NCBI RefSeq assembly: GCF_001514145.1
Contig: NZ_KQ948661.1
Span: forward strand, 124,001-188,000
DNA: 64,000 nt
Reading direction: 5' to 3'
Source of the DNA: Streptomyces canus
GTDB lineage: Bacteria; Actinomycetota; Actinomycetes; Streptomycetales; Streptomycetaceae
In this document: positions 7,595 through 16,389 of the stretch, piece after piece
Layout: each line of letters begins with the position of its first letter
Numbering within the stretch: position 1 is the first letter of the stretch
Program-made: the position numbers and the translations under genes
Notes under the pieces: model-generated
What the model saw: only the letters and a program-made list of their open reading frames with translations
Told to the model about the DNA's origin: nothing
Databases searched by the model: none

Positions 7595-9277
7595 ATGTCC
7601 GAATCCACCGTGAACAGACCGGTCGGACGCCGTACCTTCGTCCTCGGCACCGCGGCCGTCGCAGGGACGGCCGCGTTCGCCGGGCCGCTCGCCGAGACCG
7701 CGTCCGCCGCGGCCTTCGGCTGGAGCGACGACGGCTCCAACTACGTCGTCGACACCGGCGCGAGCCTCGTCTTCAAGGTCAGCAAGACCAACGGCGATCT
7801 GACCTCGCTGGTCTACAAGGGCACCCAGTACCAGGGCTACGGCGGCAAGAACTCGCACATCGAGTCCGGGCTCGGCACGTCCACCGTGAGCATCAAGCAG
7901 TCCGGCACGACGATCCTGATCTCGGTCGCGTACGGCACGCTGAAGCACTACTACGCGGCCCGCAGCGGCGAGAACAACGTCTACCTGTGGACCAACAAGG
8001 CCGACGACTCGGTCTCGGCGACCCGCTACATCCTGCGCGTCAACGCGGGCAAGTTCCTCAACGACGAGCCCGACTCGTACACCTACGCGCCCACCACCAT
8101 CGAGGCCTCCGACGTCTTCGCGAAGTCCGACGGCCAGACCCGCTCCAAGCACTACGCGAAGGCGCGGGTCATCGACTACAACTACGTCGGCTGGACCACC
8201 GGCAGCGTCGGCCTGTACATCGTGCGCTCCAACCACGAGAAGGCCTCCGGCGGCCCGTTCTACCGCTCCCTCCTGCGCCACCAGAGCGCGGACGGCGGCG
8301 GCCTGTACGAGATCCTGTACTACGGCGAGAACCAGACGGAGGCCCAGCGCTTCGGCCTCCAGGGCCCCTACGTCATCGCCTTCACCGACGGCGGCGCCCC
8401 CTCCTCCGCGCTGTACCCGGGCACCCTCACCACCTCGTGGGCGGACGCGCTCGGCATCTCGGGCTACGTCCCCGCGAGCGGCCGGGGCAAGGTCGCGGGC
8501 GTCGGCATCACCGGGCGGAACACGGCGTACGCCTACACGGTCGGACTCGCCAACTCCGCCGCCCAGTACTGGGGTTCGGCGCGGTCGTCGGACGGCTGGT
8601 TCTCCATCGGGGGTGTGCTGCCGGGGACGTACACGCTGACCGTCTTCAAGGGTGAACTCGCCGTCTACACCGGCTCGGTGAGCGTCAGCGCGGGCGGCAC
8701 GACCACCCTCAACTCCATCGCGATCCCGTCCTCGAACGATCCGGGCAACGCGAGCGCGATCTGGCGCATCAACAACTGGGACGGCACGCCCGGCGGCTTC
8801 AAGAACGCCGACCTGATGACGTACGCCCATCCGTCCGACGTCCGCGCCTCCTCCTGGACCGGCAACGTCGTCATCGGCAGCGGCACCGAGACCTCGGGCT
8901 TCCCCTGCTACCTGTGGAAGGACGTCAACAGCGGCATCATCGTCTACTTCAAGCTGACGGCCGCGCAGGCCGCCGCCGCGCACACCCTGCGCATCGGTGT
9001 GACGACGGCCTACGCCAACGGCCGCCCGCAGGTCGTCGTCAACGACACCTGGACCTCCGCCGTCCCCTCCCCGCCCACCCAGCCGAGCACCCGGTCGCTG
9101 ACCGTGGGCTCGTACCGGGGCAACAACTACACGTTCACCTACAGCGTGCCGGCGTCCGCCTGGCTGACGGACACCAGCGCCTACAACACGCTGAAGATCT
9201 ACGTGGCGAGCGGTTCGGGGTCGACGTCCTTCCTCAGTGCGGGCACATCGATCGACGCGATCGATCTGCTGGCCTGA
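7595..9277 (+). CDS. secreted rhamnogalacturonan lyase (PL4-type)
   Basis: The 560-residue protein has a twin-arginine signal (GRRTFVLG, Arg12-Arg13, cleavage near residue 40). It shows the three-part layout of family 4 lyases: a large beta-sandwich catalytic domain (to about residue 330, with KHYYAARSGENNVYLWTN), a short fibronectin-III-like domain (to about 410), and a C-terminal carbohydrate-binding-like domain (IWRINNWDGTPGGFKN onward). These enzymes cleave the rhamnose-galacturonate backbone of RG-I by beta-elimination outside the cell. The ATG at 7595 has a clear GGAGGAGG upstream. The gene ends two bases before the stop of the convergent galactanase gene. Confidence 0.9.
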   Translation: MSESTVNRPVGRRTFVLGTAAVAGTAAFAGPLAETASAAAFGWSDDGSNYVVDTGASLVFKVSKTNGDLTSLVYKGTQYQGYGGKNSHIESGLGTSTVSIKQSGTTILISVAYGTLKHYYAARSGENNVYLWTNKADDSVSATRYILRVNAGKFLNDEPDSYTYAPTTIEASDVFAKSDGQTRSKHYAKARVIDYNYVGWTTGSVGLYIVRSNHEKASGGPFYRSLLRHQSADGGGLYEILYYGENQTEAQRFGLQGPYVIAFTDGGAPSSALYPGTLTTSWADALGISGYVPASGRGKVAGVGITGRNTAYAYTVGLANSAAQYWGSARSSDGWFSIGGVLPGTYTLTVFKGELAVYTGSVSVSAGGTTTLNSIAIPSSNDPGNASAIWRINNWDGTPGGFKNADLMTYAHPSDVRASSWTGNVVIGSGTETSGFPCYLWKDVNSGIIVYFKLTAAQAAAAHTLRIGVTTAYANGRPQVVVNDTWTSAVPSPPTQPSTRSLTVGSYRGNNYTFTYSVPASAWLTDTSAYNTLKIYVASGSGSTSFLSAGTSIDAIDLLA

Positions 9278-9279
9278 CG

Positions 9280-10689
9280 TCAGGTCCCGCGCGTCCACTG
9301 CTGGTTGGCCGCTCCGCTGCACGCGTACGTGATGATCGCGGCGGAGTTGGCGGTGGACGCGCCGTTCACGTCCAGGCACTCGCCGGAGGCCCGGGCCTTG
9401 ATGTTCACGTACGAGCCCGACGTGACCACCGACCACTGCTGGGTGGTCGCGCTCCCGCAGTTCTCCTGGGTGACGTTGGTGGCGTTCTCCTGGAGGCACA
9501 GGGAGCTGCCGCGGCCGACCAGCTGGTAGTAGCCGGTGCCGAGGTCCTTGAACCACCACTTCTGGTTGGCACCGCCGTTGCAGGTGTACTGGCTGATCGC
9601 GACGCCCTGCCACAGCGACTGACTGGCCACGTCCGCGCACTTGCCGCTGTTGCGGGAGACCAGCGTGTTGTACGTGGCACTGGTGCCGCTGATCGTCCCG
9701 GCCGCCGCGTCGATCGTGATCTGGGGGTACCAGGACATGGACATCGTGGTGGAGGTGGGGAAGGTCAACGGCAGCCACACGTACCGGGAGTCGTTGACGG
9801 TCCCGCCGAAGGAGTTGCCCCAGCGGTCGCCCATGTAGAGGTACGAGGTGCCCGAAGTCCCCTGCACCGGAAGGACGTACGCGGTCTGCGAGTTGTACGT
9901 CGTGGAGTCGCCGACGTTCGCCATCGAGGTCCACGGTCCGGCGAGGGAGGTGGCGGTGGCGTACTGCTGCTGGTTGGCGCTCCAGCCGGTGGCGCCCGAC
10001 GTCAGCATGAAGTAGACGCCGCCCCGCTTGAACAGGGCCGGGGCCTCGCGGTGGCCGCCGACCCACGGGTTGGCGACCAGGCTCGCGATGCCGGTGTAGT
10101 CGGCGGTGAGCCGGTAGATGTGCAGGTCGTAGTTCTCGTTGGCGGCCGAGACCATGTAGCCGGTGCCGTCGGTGTCGACGAACGTCGTGATGTCGCGGGA
10201 CATGTTGTCGCCCAGCGGGCGGAAGCTGCCCTGGTAGGTGTAGCTCCCGTCGACCGTGGAGGAGACGGCGACGGCGGCGCGGGCCTCGCTGTAGTCGGTG
10301 CCGTTCTCCTTGTGCATCCACATCACGAACTTGCCGGTGGACGCGTTGTAGACGACCTTGGGCCGCTCGATGTAGGCGGTGGCGAGCTCCGAGGCGCTGG
10401 ACTGGGTCAGGACGTGGTTCCTGAACTCCCAGTTCTTCAGGTCGGTGGAGCGGTAGGCGTCCACGTACCGGAAGGTGTTGTCGGCGTTGCGGTCCTCGCC
10501 GAACCAGTAGTAGTAGGAGCCGACCTTGATGACCCCGCCGCCGTGGGCGTGCAGGGCGTTGCCCGAGGTGTCCGTGAACTGGACGCCGTTGGGGATGGTC
10601 AGCGGAGCGGCCTGGGCCGGTCCGGCGGTCACCAGGGCGCCGGCCAGGGCCAGACACAGGGCGAGCAGTACCGCGTGAGCACGTCTCAT
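9280..10689 (-). CDS. GH43 exo-beta-1,3-galactanase-like enzyme with ricin-type lectin domain
   Basis: The 469-residue protein has a Sec signal (cleavage near AQAA). Residues 30-340 form a five-bladed propeller starting with VQFTDTSGNALHAHGGGV, the signature of GH43 enzymes cutting beta-1,3-galactan from the non-reducing end. HREAPALFKR contains the likely general-acid Glu. In this subgroup the usual Asp base is replaced, and HAHGGGVIK agrees with that. Residues 345-469 form a CBM13 beta-trefoil with QxW motifs (NQKWWF, TQQWSV, NQQWTR) and paired Cys. The substrate would be arabinogalactan-type side chains. Its ATG overlaps the upstream GH43 stop by four bases (ATGA), so the two are translationally coupled. 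Confidence 0.88.
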   Translation of the reverse strand: MRRAHAVLLALCLALAGALVTAGPAQAAPLTIPNGVQFTDTSGNALHAHGGGVIKVGSYYYWFGEDRNADNTFRYVDAYRSTDLKNWEFRNHVLTQSSASELATAYIERPKVVYNASTGKFVMWMHKENGTDYSEARAAVAVSSTVDGSYTYQGSFRPLGDNMSRDITTFVDTDGTGYMVSAANENYDLHIYRLTADYTGIASLVANPWVGGHREAPALFKRGGVYFMLTSGATGWSANQQQYATATSLAGPWTSMANVGDSTTYNSQTAYVLPVQGTSGTSYLYMGDRWGNSFGGTVNDSRYVWLPLTFPTSTTMSMSWYPQITIDAAAGTISGTSATYNTLVSRNSGKCADVASQSLWQGVAISQYTCNGGANQKWWFKDLGTGYYQLVGRGSSLCLQENATNVTQENCGSATTQQWSVVTSGSYVNIKARASGECLDVNGASTANSAAIITYACSGAANQQWTRGT

Positions 10690-11762
10690 GACGCGACCTC
10701 CGTGTCCGTGGCGGTGTCCGCCACCGGTATGCCGAAGTTCGGGGTGCCGTCCGCGTGCCAGCCGAGCTTCTGGACGCGGGTGTGGCGGTTGGGGTCGTTC
10801 AGCGGGTCGCCGACGATCTCCTTGTACTGGCGGGCGTGGTAGACGAGGACGTCACTGCGACCGTCCTCGGCGACGGTGAAGCAGTTGTGGCCGGGGCCGT
10901 ACTGCCTGGTGGTGTCGTTGCTGGTGAAGACGGGTGTGGGTGACTTGGACCAGCTCGCCGGGTTCATGAGGTCGGCGTCCGCGTCGACCGTGAGCAGGCC
11001 CATGCAGTAGTGCCAGTCGGTCGCGCTCGCCGAGTAGGACATGAAGAGCCGGCCGTTGCGGGCGATGACCGAGGGGCCCTCGTTGACCTTGTAGCCGATG
11101 CACTCCCAGTCGTACTCCGGGGTGGACAGCCTGATCTGAGGACCTGTCAGGGTCCAGGGGTTCGCCATCCTCGACAGGAAGATGCCGGTGTTGTTGTCCA
11201 GGCCGGGCTCGTGCTGGGCCCAGGCGAGGTACCGGCTGCCGCGGTGGGTGAAGGTGGTGGCGTCCAGGGAGAAGGTCTCCCAGGCGGTCCTGATCTGGCC
11301 CCGCTCCGCCCAAGTCCCCTTGAAGGGGTTGGGGTTGGCGTTCTCCAGGACCCAGATACGGATGTCCCACACACTCTCGGCGGGCGCGGAGGCGAAGTAG
11401 ACGTACCACTTGCCGCCGACGCGGTGGAGCTCCGGCGCCCAGATGTGGGCGCCCATGACACCGGTCGGGTGCTTGGTCCAGATGACGGACTCGTCGGCGG
11501 TCGCGAGGCCGTTCAGGGTGCGGGAGCGGCGCAGGATGATGCGGTCGTACTCGGGGACGGTGGCCGTGAAGTAGTAGTAGCCGTCGGAGTGACGGTGGAT
11601 GTACGGGTCCGCGCGGTTGCGGACGAGCGGGTTCACGAGGGGGGCGGCCTTCTTCGGGCGCGGTGCGGCTTCGGCGGCCGTGGGGGTGGCTGCCAGGGCG
11701 CCCGCGGCCAGGGCACCTTTCAGCAGCAGTCGCCGGTGGGGGACGTCGGGGGCGCGGCTCAT
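10686..11762 (-). CDS. secreted GH43 arabinofuranosidase-like enzyme
   Basis: The 358-residue protein has a signal region (HRRLLLKGALAAGALAATP, possibly Tat). GH43 landmarks are present: NRADPYIHRHSDGYYYF with the base Asp, LDATTFTHRG with the pKa-tuning Asp, and NEGPSVIARNG with the acid Glu. The sequence resembles exo-1,5-alpha-L-arabinofuranosidases, so arabinan side chains of pectin are the likely target. The ATG at 11762 has GAGAGG upstream; the longer frame would run across the inverted-repeat operator. It is the first gene of a two-gene operon with the galactanase. Confidence 0.85.
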   Translation of the reverse strand: MSRAPDVPHRRLLLKGALAAGALAATPTAAEAAPRPKKAAPLVNPLVRNRADPYIHRHSDGYYYFTATVPEYDRIILRRSRTLNGLATADESVIWTKHPTGVMGAHIWAPELHRVGGKWYVYFASAPAESVWDIRIWVLENANPNPFKGTWAERGQIRTAWETFSLDATTFTHRGSRYLAWAQHEPGLDNNTGIFLSRMANPWTLTGPQIRLSTPEYDWECIGYKVNEGPSVIARNGRLFMSYSASATDWHYCMGLLTVDADADLMNPASWSKSPTPVFTSNDTTRQYGPGHNCFTVAEDGRSDVLVYHARQYKEIVGDPLNDPNRHTRVQKLGWHADGTPNFGIPVADTATDTEVAS

Positions 11763-11796
11763 ACGGACTGCCTCTCGGAGGGGGGTGTCCTGAGAG

Positions 11797-11820
11797 AGAT
11801 GTTCGATATTGAGAACATCT
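11797..11820. promoter_or_regulatory. long inverted repeat, candidate operator of the GH43 operon
   Basis: Perfect eight-base arms AGATGTTC and GAACATCT are separated by eight bases, 35 bp upstream of the GH43 ATG. A second, weaker repeat (CTGTT and AACAG, nine-base spacer) follows at 11819-11837. The spacing suits a dimeric repressor covering the promoter, and the regulator family cannot be told. Confidence 0.55.
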
Positions 11821-11951
11821 GTTGTTATTGCGAACAGCCGAAAGGTAAGGCTGGGGAACCAGGAGGTCAACGGGTCGGACGGGATCAGAAGAAGGCGCTT
11901 TCTGTTTTCGGTTTTCTGTTATCGGCGCGCGCCTCGTCCGTCTCCGGTCAT

Positions 11952-14045
11952 GTGCGCAGCCATTTCCACAAGACAGCAGCCGCGGCCGGAGCCCTGGCGG
12001 CGACGGCCGCCTTCCTGGTCACCGCTCCCCCGGCGTCCGCCGCCGGTTCCCGTGACGTCACGGCCGACGTCCTCGCGGACCGGGACGTCACCCTGACCGG
12101 CGACACCGTCGTCACGGTGCCCGCGGGGACGACGACGTACGACGGGGTATTCCGCGGCGAGGGCACGCTCACCGTGCGCGGCAGCGGGACACTGATCCTG
12201 ACCAGGGACAGCGACTTCACGCTGCCCCGGTCCCGGCAGCGGCAGTCCGTGCGGACGCCGGGCGGCAACCACCCGTACGTCACCACGACCCGCCCGGACC
12301 CGCCGGCGGTCACGGTCGAGCGGGGAGCGACCCTCCAGTACGGCAACGGCGGGACGACGGGCCTGATCGGCCACTTCCCGTACGGCACCCCGGCGTTCCG
12401 GCTGAACCAGGACAACATCCGGGTCGACGGCACCCTGCGGCTGTCCCTGAAGAGCGCCTACAACCTGGGCACCGTCAGCGGCTCCGGCCTGATCACCCAG
12501 CCACGCTTCCTCTGGGGCACCTGGGACCTGACGTCAGGACCGTTCTCCGGGGTCATCGACAACGGCACGCAGGCCAACGCCGGGCGGCCCGAGTACGCGA
12601 CCTCGCTGCCCGGCATGCGCAAGGTGCTCAACCAGGGCACCTGGACCGTGGACACCCCGCTGGGGCAGACCGTCACCCAGCGGATGGACTTCTACCAGCG
12701 CGAGTACGGCAGCGACATCAACGTCCAGTCCCGGCCGGGCGGCAAGGTGGTCCTCACCGGCCAGTACAGCTGGTCGAACCAGGGCGGCGACACCAATCCC
12801 TCGCTCAGCGATCCCGCCCTGAACTGGACGCCGGCCACCAAGAACGTCAACAAGCGCGGCACCAACATCAAGGGCGCGAACGTCCAGTGGGGCGACGGGA
12901 CAACCAGCAGGATCTTCATGCCGGGCACGGCGAAGACCGTGTACATCAACCTGCTGGCGGCGCGCTCCCGTTCCCTGCTGACCTTCGACTACAACGGGCC
13001 GGTGACCCTGGGCGCCCCCATCGGCGGCGGCCGCTTCCACGACACCCTGTCCGCGCCCGGCGCGGGTGACATCGTCATCAAGGGGACGAAGGGCAACGAC
13101 GTCACCTTCGCGGCCGTCCAGTACTACGACGGCTCCACGACCGTCGAGAAGGGCGCCGTGCTCCGCCTCGGCAGCGGCAAGGCGGGGGGCGACGGCGGGC
13201 TCTACACCGGGGGCGGGCTCCACAAGGTCGTGAACAACGGCTCGCTGATCCTCGACAACACGGCCAAGCCGCTGACCCTGCCCCGGATCAGCGGCAGCGG
13301 CTCCCTCACCCAGGCGGGCAGGGCGACGACGACACTGACCGGAACCGCGGTGACGTACACGGGGACGACGACGGTCCGCAAGGGCACGCTCGCCCTGCGG
13401 GGCGGAGCAACTCTCGCCCGCAGCAAGGGGATCCGGCTCACCTCGACGGCCGCACGGCTGGACGCCGGTACGGCCGGGCTTCGCGTGGTCTCCTCGCTGT
13501 CCGGCAAGGGCGCGGTGAAGGGGACGGTCACCAACGCGGGTGTGGTCGCGGGCGGACTCACCGTCTCCGGCGGCTACACGCAGACCGCGAAGGGTGAACT
13601 GGTTCTGGGAGAAGGGCCGTTGAAGGTGACGGGCGCGGTACGGCTGGCCGGTGAGCTCGACTTCTCGGCCGTCGGCACCCGCCCCGCCCACCGGATCACC
13701 GTGCTGGACAACAAAGGCACCTCCAAGACCACGGGCGCCTTCAAGGGCCTGAAGGAGGGCACGCGGCTCAAGCTCGCCGACACGACGTACCGGATCACCT
13801 ATCGGGGCGGCGACGGCAACGACGTCGCACTGACCGCGGTCGCGTCGAGCGCCTCGCCGAGCGTCCGTACCGATACCGCGTCGAAGGCTCCGGCAGCGGC
13901 ACCTCGCACGACGGGAGCGGAGACGGAGGGGATGGGCTGGTGGCCGTACATTCTGGCTCTGGGTCTGCTCGGCGGGTTGGTGGTCCCCCCGACCGTGCGC
14001 AGGCGCGGCAAGCGACGTGAGGGCGGACGGCACGCGGCGCACTGA
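11952..14045 (+). CDS. surface protein with autotransporter-associated beta-strand repeats and a C-terminal membrane anchor
   Basis: The protein is about 697 residues from the GTG chosen here. It has a hydrophobic export signal (AAAAGALAATAAFLVTAPPASAA) and a long region of Gly/Thr-rich beta-strand blocks such as YDGSTTVEKGAVLRLGSG and YTGTTTVRKGTLALRGGATL, which are the classic PATR-type repeat. A C-terminal anchor follows (WPYILALGLLGGLVVPP then Arg/Lys-rich). There is no autotransporter barrel, as expected for a Gram-positive. It probably acts as a stalk or substrate-binding surface protein next to the pectin enzymes. The start is uncertain: no good ribosome site precedes the GTG, and an ATG at 11799 is in frame but lies inside the inverted repeat. 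Confidence 0.75.
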   Translation: MRSHFHKTAAAAGALAATAAFLVTAPPASAAGSRDVTADVLADRDVTLTGDTVVTVPAGTTTYDGVFRGEGTLTVRGSGTLILTRDSDFTLPRSRQRQSVRTPGGNHPYVTTTRPDPPAVTVERGATLQYGNGGTTGLIGHFPYGTPAFRLNQDNIRVDGTLRLSLKSAYNLGTVSGSGLITQPRFLWGTWDLTSGPFSGVIDNGTQANAGRPEYATSLPGMRKVLNQGTWTVDTPLGQTVTQRMDFYQREYGSDINVQSRPGGKVVLTGQYSWSNQGGDTNPSLSDPALNWTPATKNVNKRGTNIKGANVQWGDGTTSRIFMPGTAKTVYINLLAARSRSLLTFDYNGPVTLGAPIGGGRFHDTLSAPGAGDIVIKGTKGNDVTFAAVQYYDGSTTVEKGAVLRLGSGKAGGDGGLYTGGGLHKVVNNGSLILDNTAKPLTLPRISGSGSLTQAGRATTTLTGTAVTYTGTTTVRKGTLALRGGATLARSKGIRLTSTAARLDAGTAGLRVVSSLSGKGAVKGTVTNAGVVAGGLTVSGGYTQTAKGELVLGEGPLKVTGAVRLAGELDFSAVGTRPAHRITVLDNKGTSKTTGAFKGLKEGTRLKLADTTYRITYRGGDGNDVALTAVASSASPSVRTDTASKAPAAAPRTTGAETEGMGWWPYILALGLLGGLVVPPTVRRRGKRREGGRHAAH

Positions 14046-14047
14046 TC

Positions 14048-14069
14048 GGCGCCGGGGCTCCGCGGCGCC
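14048..14069 (+). terminator. possible terminator after the surface-protein gene
   Basis: GGCGCC at 14048-14053 pairs with GGCGCC at 14064-14069 around a GC-rich loop, just three bases after the stop. It is short, so it is only a candidate. Confidence 0.4.
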
Positions 14070-14153
14070 CTTCAGCAGGCCCACATGCCGGTCCCGGTGT
14101 TCGCGTACCGGACGGCGGCGGCCCTCTCCCGTCCCGTCGGCTAGCGTCGAGGC

Positions 14154-15095
14154 ATGACCAGCGACACCCCGGAAGTCCCCGACGCCCTCTCCCGCCCCCT
14201 CGCCGACACCCTCGCGGCGGGCCCCGTCGTCCTCGACGGCGGGATGTCCAACCAGCTGGAGTCCGCCGGGCACGATCTGAGCGACGAGCTGTGGTCGGCG
14301 CGGCTGCTCGCGGAGCGGCCCGAGGCGATCACCGAGGCCCATCTCGCCTACTACGAGGCGGGCGCGGACGTGGCCATCACGTCCAGCTACCAGGCCACCT
14401 TCGAAGGATTCGCCAAGCGCGGGATCGAGCGCGAGCGGGCGGCGGAACTGCTGGCCCTGAGCGTCGGGCTGGCGCGCGAGGCGACGCGGCAGGCGTGGGC
14501 GAAGGGGGGCCGGCGGCCGCTGTACGTGGCGGCCTCGGTCGGGCCGTACGGCGCGATGCTCGCGGACGGTTCGGAGTACCGGGGCCGGTACGGACGGAGC
14601 GTGGCCGAGCTGGAGGCCTTCCACCGGCCCCGGCTCGAGGTGCTCGCGGCGGCCGGGCCCGACGTCCTGGCCCTGGAGACGATCCCCGACAGCGACGAGG
14701 CGCAGGCACTGCTGCGCGCGATCCGTGGTCTCGGCGTGCCGGCCTGGCTCTCCTACTCCGTCGCCGGCGACCGCACCCGGGCCGGCCAGCCCCTGGAGGA
14801 GGCGTTCGCCCTGGCCGCCGACGTGGACGAGGTCATCGCGGTCGGCGTCAACTGCTGTGTCCCGGAGGACGTGGACCACGCGGTCGAGACGGCCGCGCGG
14901 GTCACCGGCAAGCCGGTCGTGGTCTATCCCAACAGCGGCGAGTCCTGGAATGCGGAGGCGCGCCGCTGGGAGGGACGGTCGTCCTTCACGTCGGAGCAGG
15001 TCACGGGGTGGCGGGAGTCGGGGGCGCGGCTTGTCGGGGGGTGCTGCCGGGTGGGGCCGGGGGCGATCTCGGGCATCGCGGCGGCGCTGCGCTAG
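14154..15095 (+). CDS. mmuM: homocysteine S-methyltransferase
   Basis: The 313-residue cytoplasmic enzyme transfers a methyl group from S-methylmethionine (or S-adenosylmethionine) to homocysteine to make methionine. The zinc-ligand cysteines are present in VGVNCCVP and LVGGCCRVGP, and the N-terminal VVLDGGMSNQLE and ITSSYQATFEGF motifs match the MmuM/YagD group. Length is normal for the family. It sits alone between the carbohydrate genes and the LacI regulator and has no obvious functional link to them. Confidence 0.92.
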   Translation: MTSDTPEVPDALSRPLADTLAAGPVVLDGGMSNQLESAGHDLSDELWSARLLAERPEAITEAHLAYYEAGADVAITSSYQATFEGFAKRGIERERAAELLALSVGLAREATRQAWAKGGRRPLYVAASVGPYGAMLADGSEYRGRYGRSVAELEAFHRPRLEVLAAAGPDVLALETIPDSDEAQALLRAIRGLGVPAWLSYSVAGDRTRAGQPLEEAFALAADVDEVIAVGVNCCVPEDVDHAVETAARVTGKPVVVYPNSGESWNAEARRWEGRSSFTSEQVTGWRESGARLVGGCCRVGPGAISGIAAALR

Positions 15096-15262
15096 CGGGT
15101 GCGGGGCGCCTACTCGCCTTCGGGGTTCTGTCGTCTTGCGGCTGCCGCGTTCGCTGTGGTTGCTCGCGCAGTTCCCCGCGCCCCTGGGCTGCGCTTCGCG
15201 CGCCCCTGTTTCTCCGCTCCCGCCCCTTAGTGCTCCCCCTCTCCCCCTGCTAGCCTCCGCTC

Positions 15263-15276
15263 GGGAACCGGTTTCC
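15263..15276. promoter_or_regulatory. GGGAACCGGTTTCC, candidate LacI operator
   Basis: This is a near-perfect 14-base palindrome (one mismatch) with core AACCGGTT, 39 bases before the LacI ATG, consistent with autoregulation. The preceding 100 bases (15160-15240) carry the CGCAGTTCCCCGCGCCCCT type of sequence that I recall as common between Streptomyces genes. Nothing else is evident there. Confidence 0.6.
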
Positions 15277-15314
15277 GTCGGTGTTGCCGCTGTTCCCCAG
15301 GGGGCGAGGCAGGG

Positions 15315-16370
15315 ATGACCAGGAAGAGTGAGGACGCGAGCCGGAGCACGATCCGGGATGTCGCCGCGCGGGCCGGGGTGTCCGCGTCGACCGTGTCACG
15401 GGTGCTCGGCGGGGTGTATCCGGTGAGCGCGGCGACACGCACACGCGTGATGCGGGCCGTGCGCGAGATGGACTACGTCGCCGACGCGCGCGCGAAGGCG
15501 ATCGCGGGCGTCGGCACGCCCACGCTCGCGTTCGTGCTCGAGGACATCACCGGCCCGTCGTTCGCCCTGATGGCCCACGGCGTGGAACGCGAGGCGAACC
15601 GGCTGGGCCATCTGTGTCTGGTGTGCAGCACGGAGGGCGACGTCGAGCACGAACTGGAGTTCGTGGAGATGATGCGGGCCCAGCGCGCCGCCGCCGTGAT
15701 CCTGGTGGGCGGCGCCGCCGACACCGTCGAGTACCGCGAACGCACCCGCCGTATGGCCGACTCGCTCTCCTCCGCCGGCTCCCGCCTGGTGTTGTGCGGA
15801 CGGCCGCCGCTCGGTCCCGGGGCCCCGGTCACCGTCATCGAGTACGACAACGAGGGCGGCGCCTACGCGCTCGTCGCCCACGTCCTGTCCCAGGGCCACC
15901 GGCGGGTCCTGTTCCTCGGCGGCAAGGCGGACCACACCACCGCGCAGGGCCGTGAGCGCGGCTATCTCGCCGCCCACCGCGCGCGCGGCATGGATCCCGA
16001 CCCCGCGCTGGTCCTGAACGGCGACTTCACCCGCGACTCCGGTCACCGTCTGATGCGCCGGGCCCTGAAGGAGGGCCTGGAGTTCACGGCCGTGGTCGCC
16101 GCGACGGACATGGTCGCGGCGGGCGCCCTGACCGCCCTGCACGAGGCCGGTCTCGACGTCCCCGGTGACGTCTCGCTGGCCGGCTACGACGACATCCCCT
16201 TCGCCCGGGACCTCCACCCGGCGCTCACCACGGTCCACGTCCCCTACGAGGAACTGGGCCGCCTCGCCGTGCGCACCGCGCTCGGCCGTACGGCGGAGGA
16301 CCCGGCCGAGCACCTCCTGCTGGGCACCCACGTGGTCGTCCGGGACTCGGTCACGGCGACCGGCAGCTGA
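15315..16370 (+). CDS. LacI-family transcriptional regulator
   Basis: The 351-residue protein has an N-terminal LacI helix-turn-helix (STIRDVAARAGVSASTVSRV), the hinge helix YVADARAKAIAG and a periplasmic-binding-type sugar sensor domain (SLAGYDDIPFARDLHPALTTV at its end). It is clearly a paralogue of the regulator at 29113, sharing the unusual YPVS loop and the YDNEGGAYA motif. The AACCGGTT palindrome directly upstream suggests it binds that sequence. The likely target is the convergent minus-strand operon for ABC uptake and lyases. The effector sugar is unknown. Confidence 0.9.
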   Translation: MTRKSEDASRSTIRDVAARAGVSASTVSRVLGGVYPVSAATRTRVMRAVREMDYVADARAKAIAGVGTPTLAFVLEDITGPSFALMAHGVEREANRLGHLCLVCSTEGDVEHELEFVEMMRAQRAAAVILVGGAADTVEYRERTRRMADSLSSAGSRLVLCGRPPLGPGAPVTVIEYDNEGGAYALVAHVLSQGHRRVLFLGGKADHTTAQGRERGYLAAHRARGMDPDPALVLNGDFTRDSGHRLMRRALKEGLEFTAVVAATDMVAAGALTALHEAGLDVPGDVSLAGYDDIPFARDLHPALTTVHVPYEELGRLAVRTALGRTAEDPAEHLLLGTHVVVRDSVTATGS

Positions 16371-16389
16371 GAGACGGGGGCCCGCGCGC

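Noticed and set aside
6359..10657. A very long minus-strand open frame (1432 codons) running from inside the galactanase region through the lyase gene into the acetylesterase
   Set aside because: Only its last part is the acetylesterase. The rest is Arg-rich antisense of the PL4 and GH43 genes, which is usual in GC-rich DNA.
11797..11820. LexA/SOS box
   Set aside because: The half-sites are GTTC...GAAC with eight-base spacing, the reverse order of the GAAC...GTTC LexA box, and neighbours are not SOS genes.
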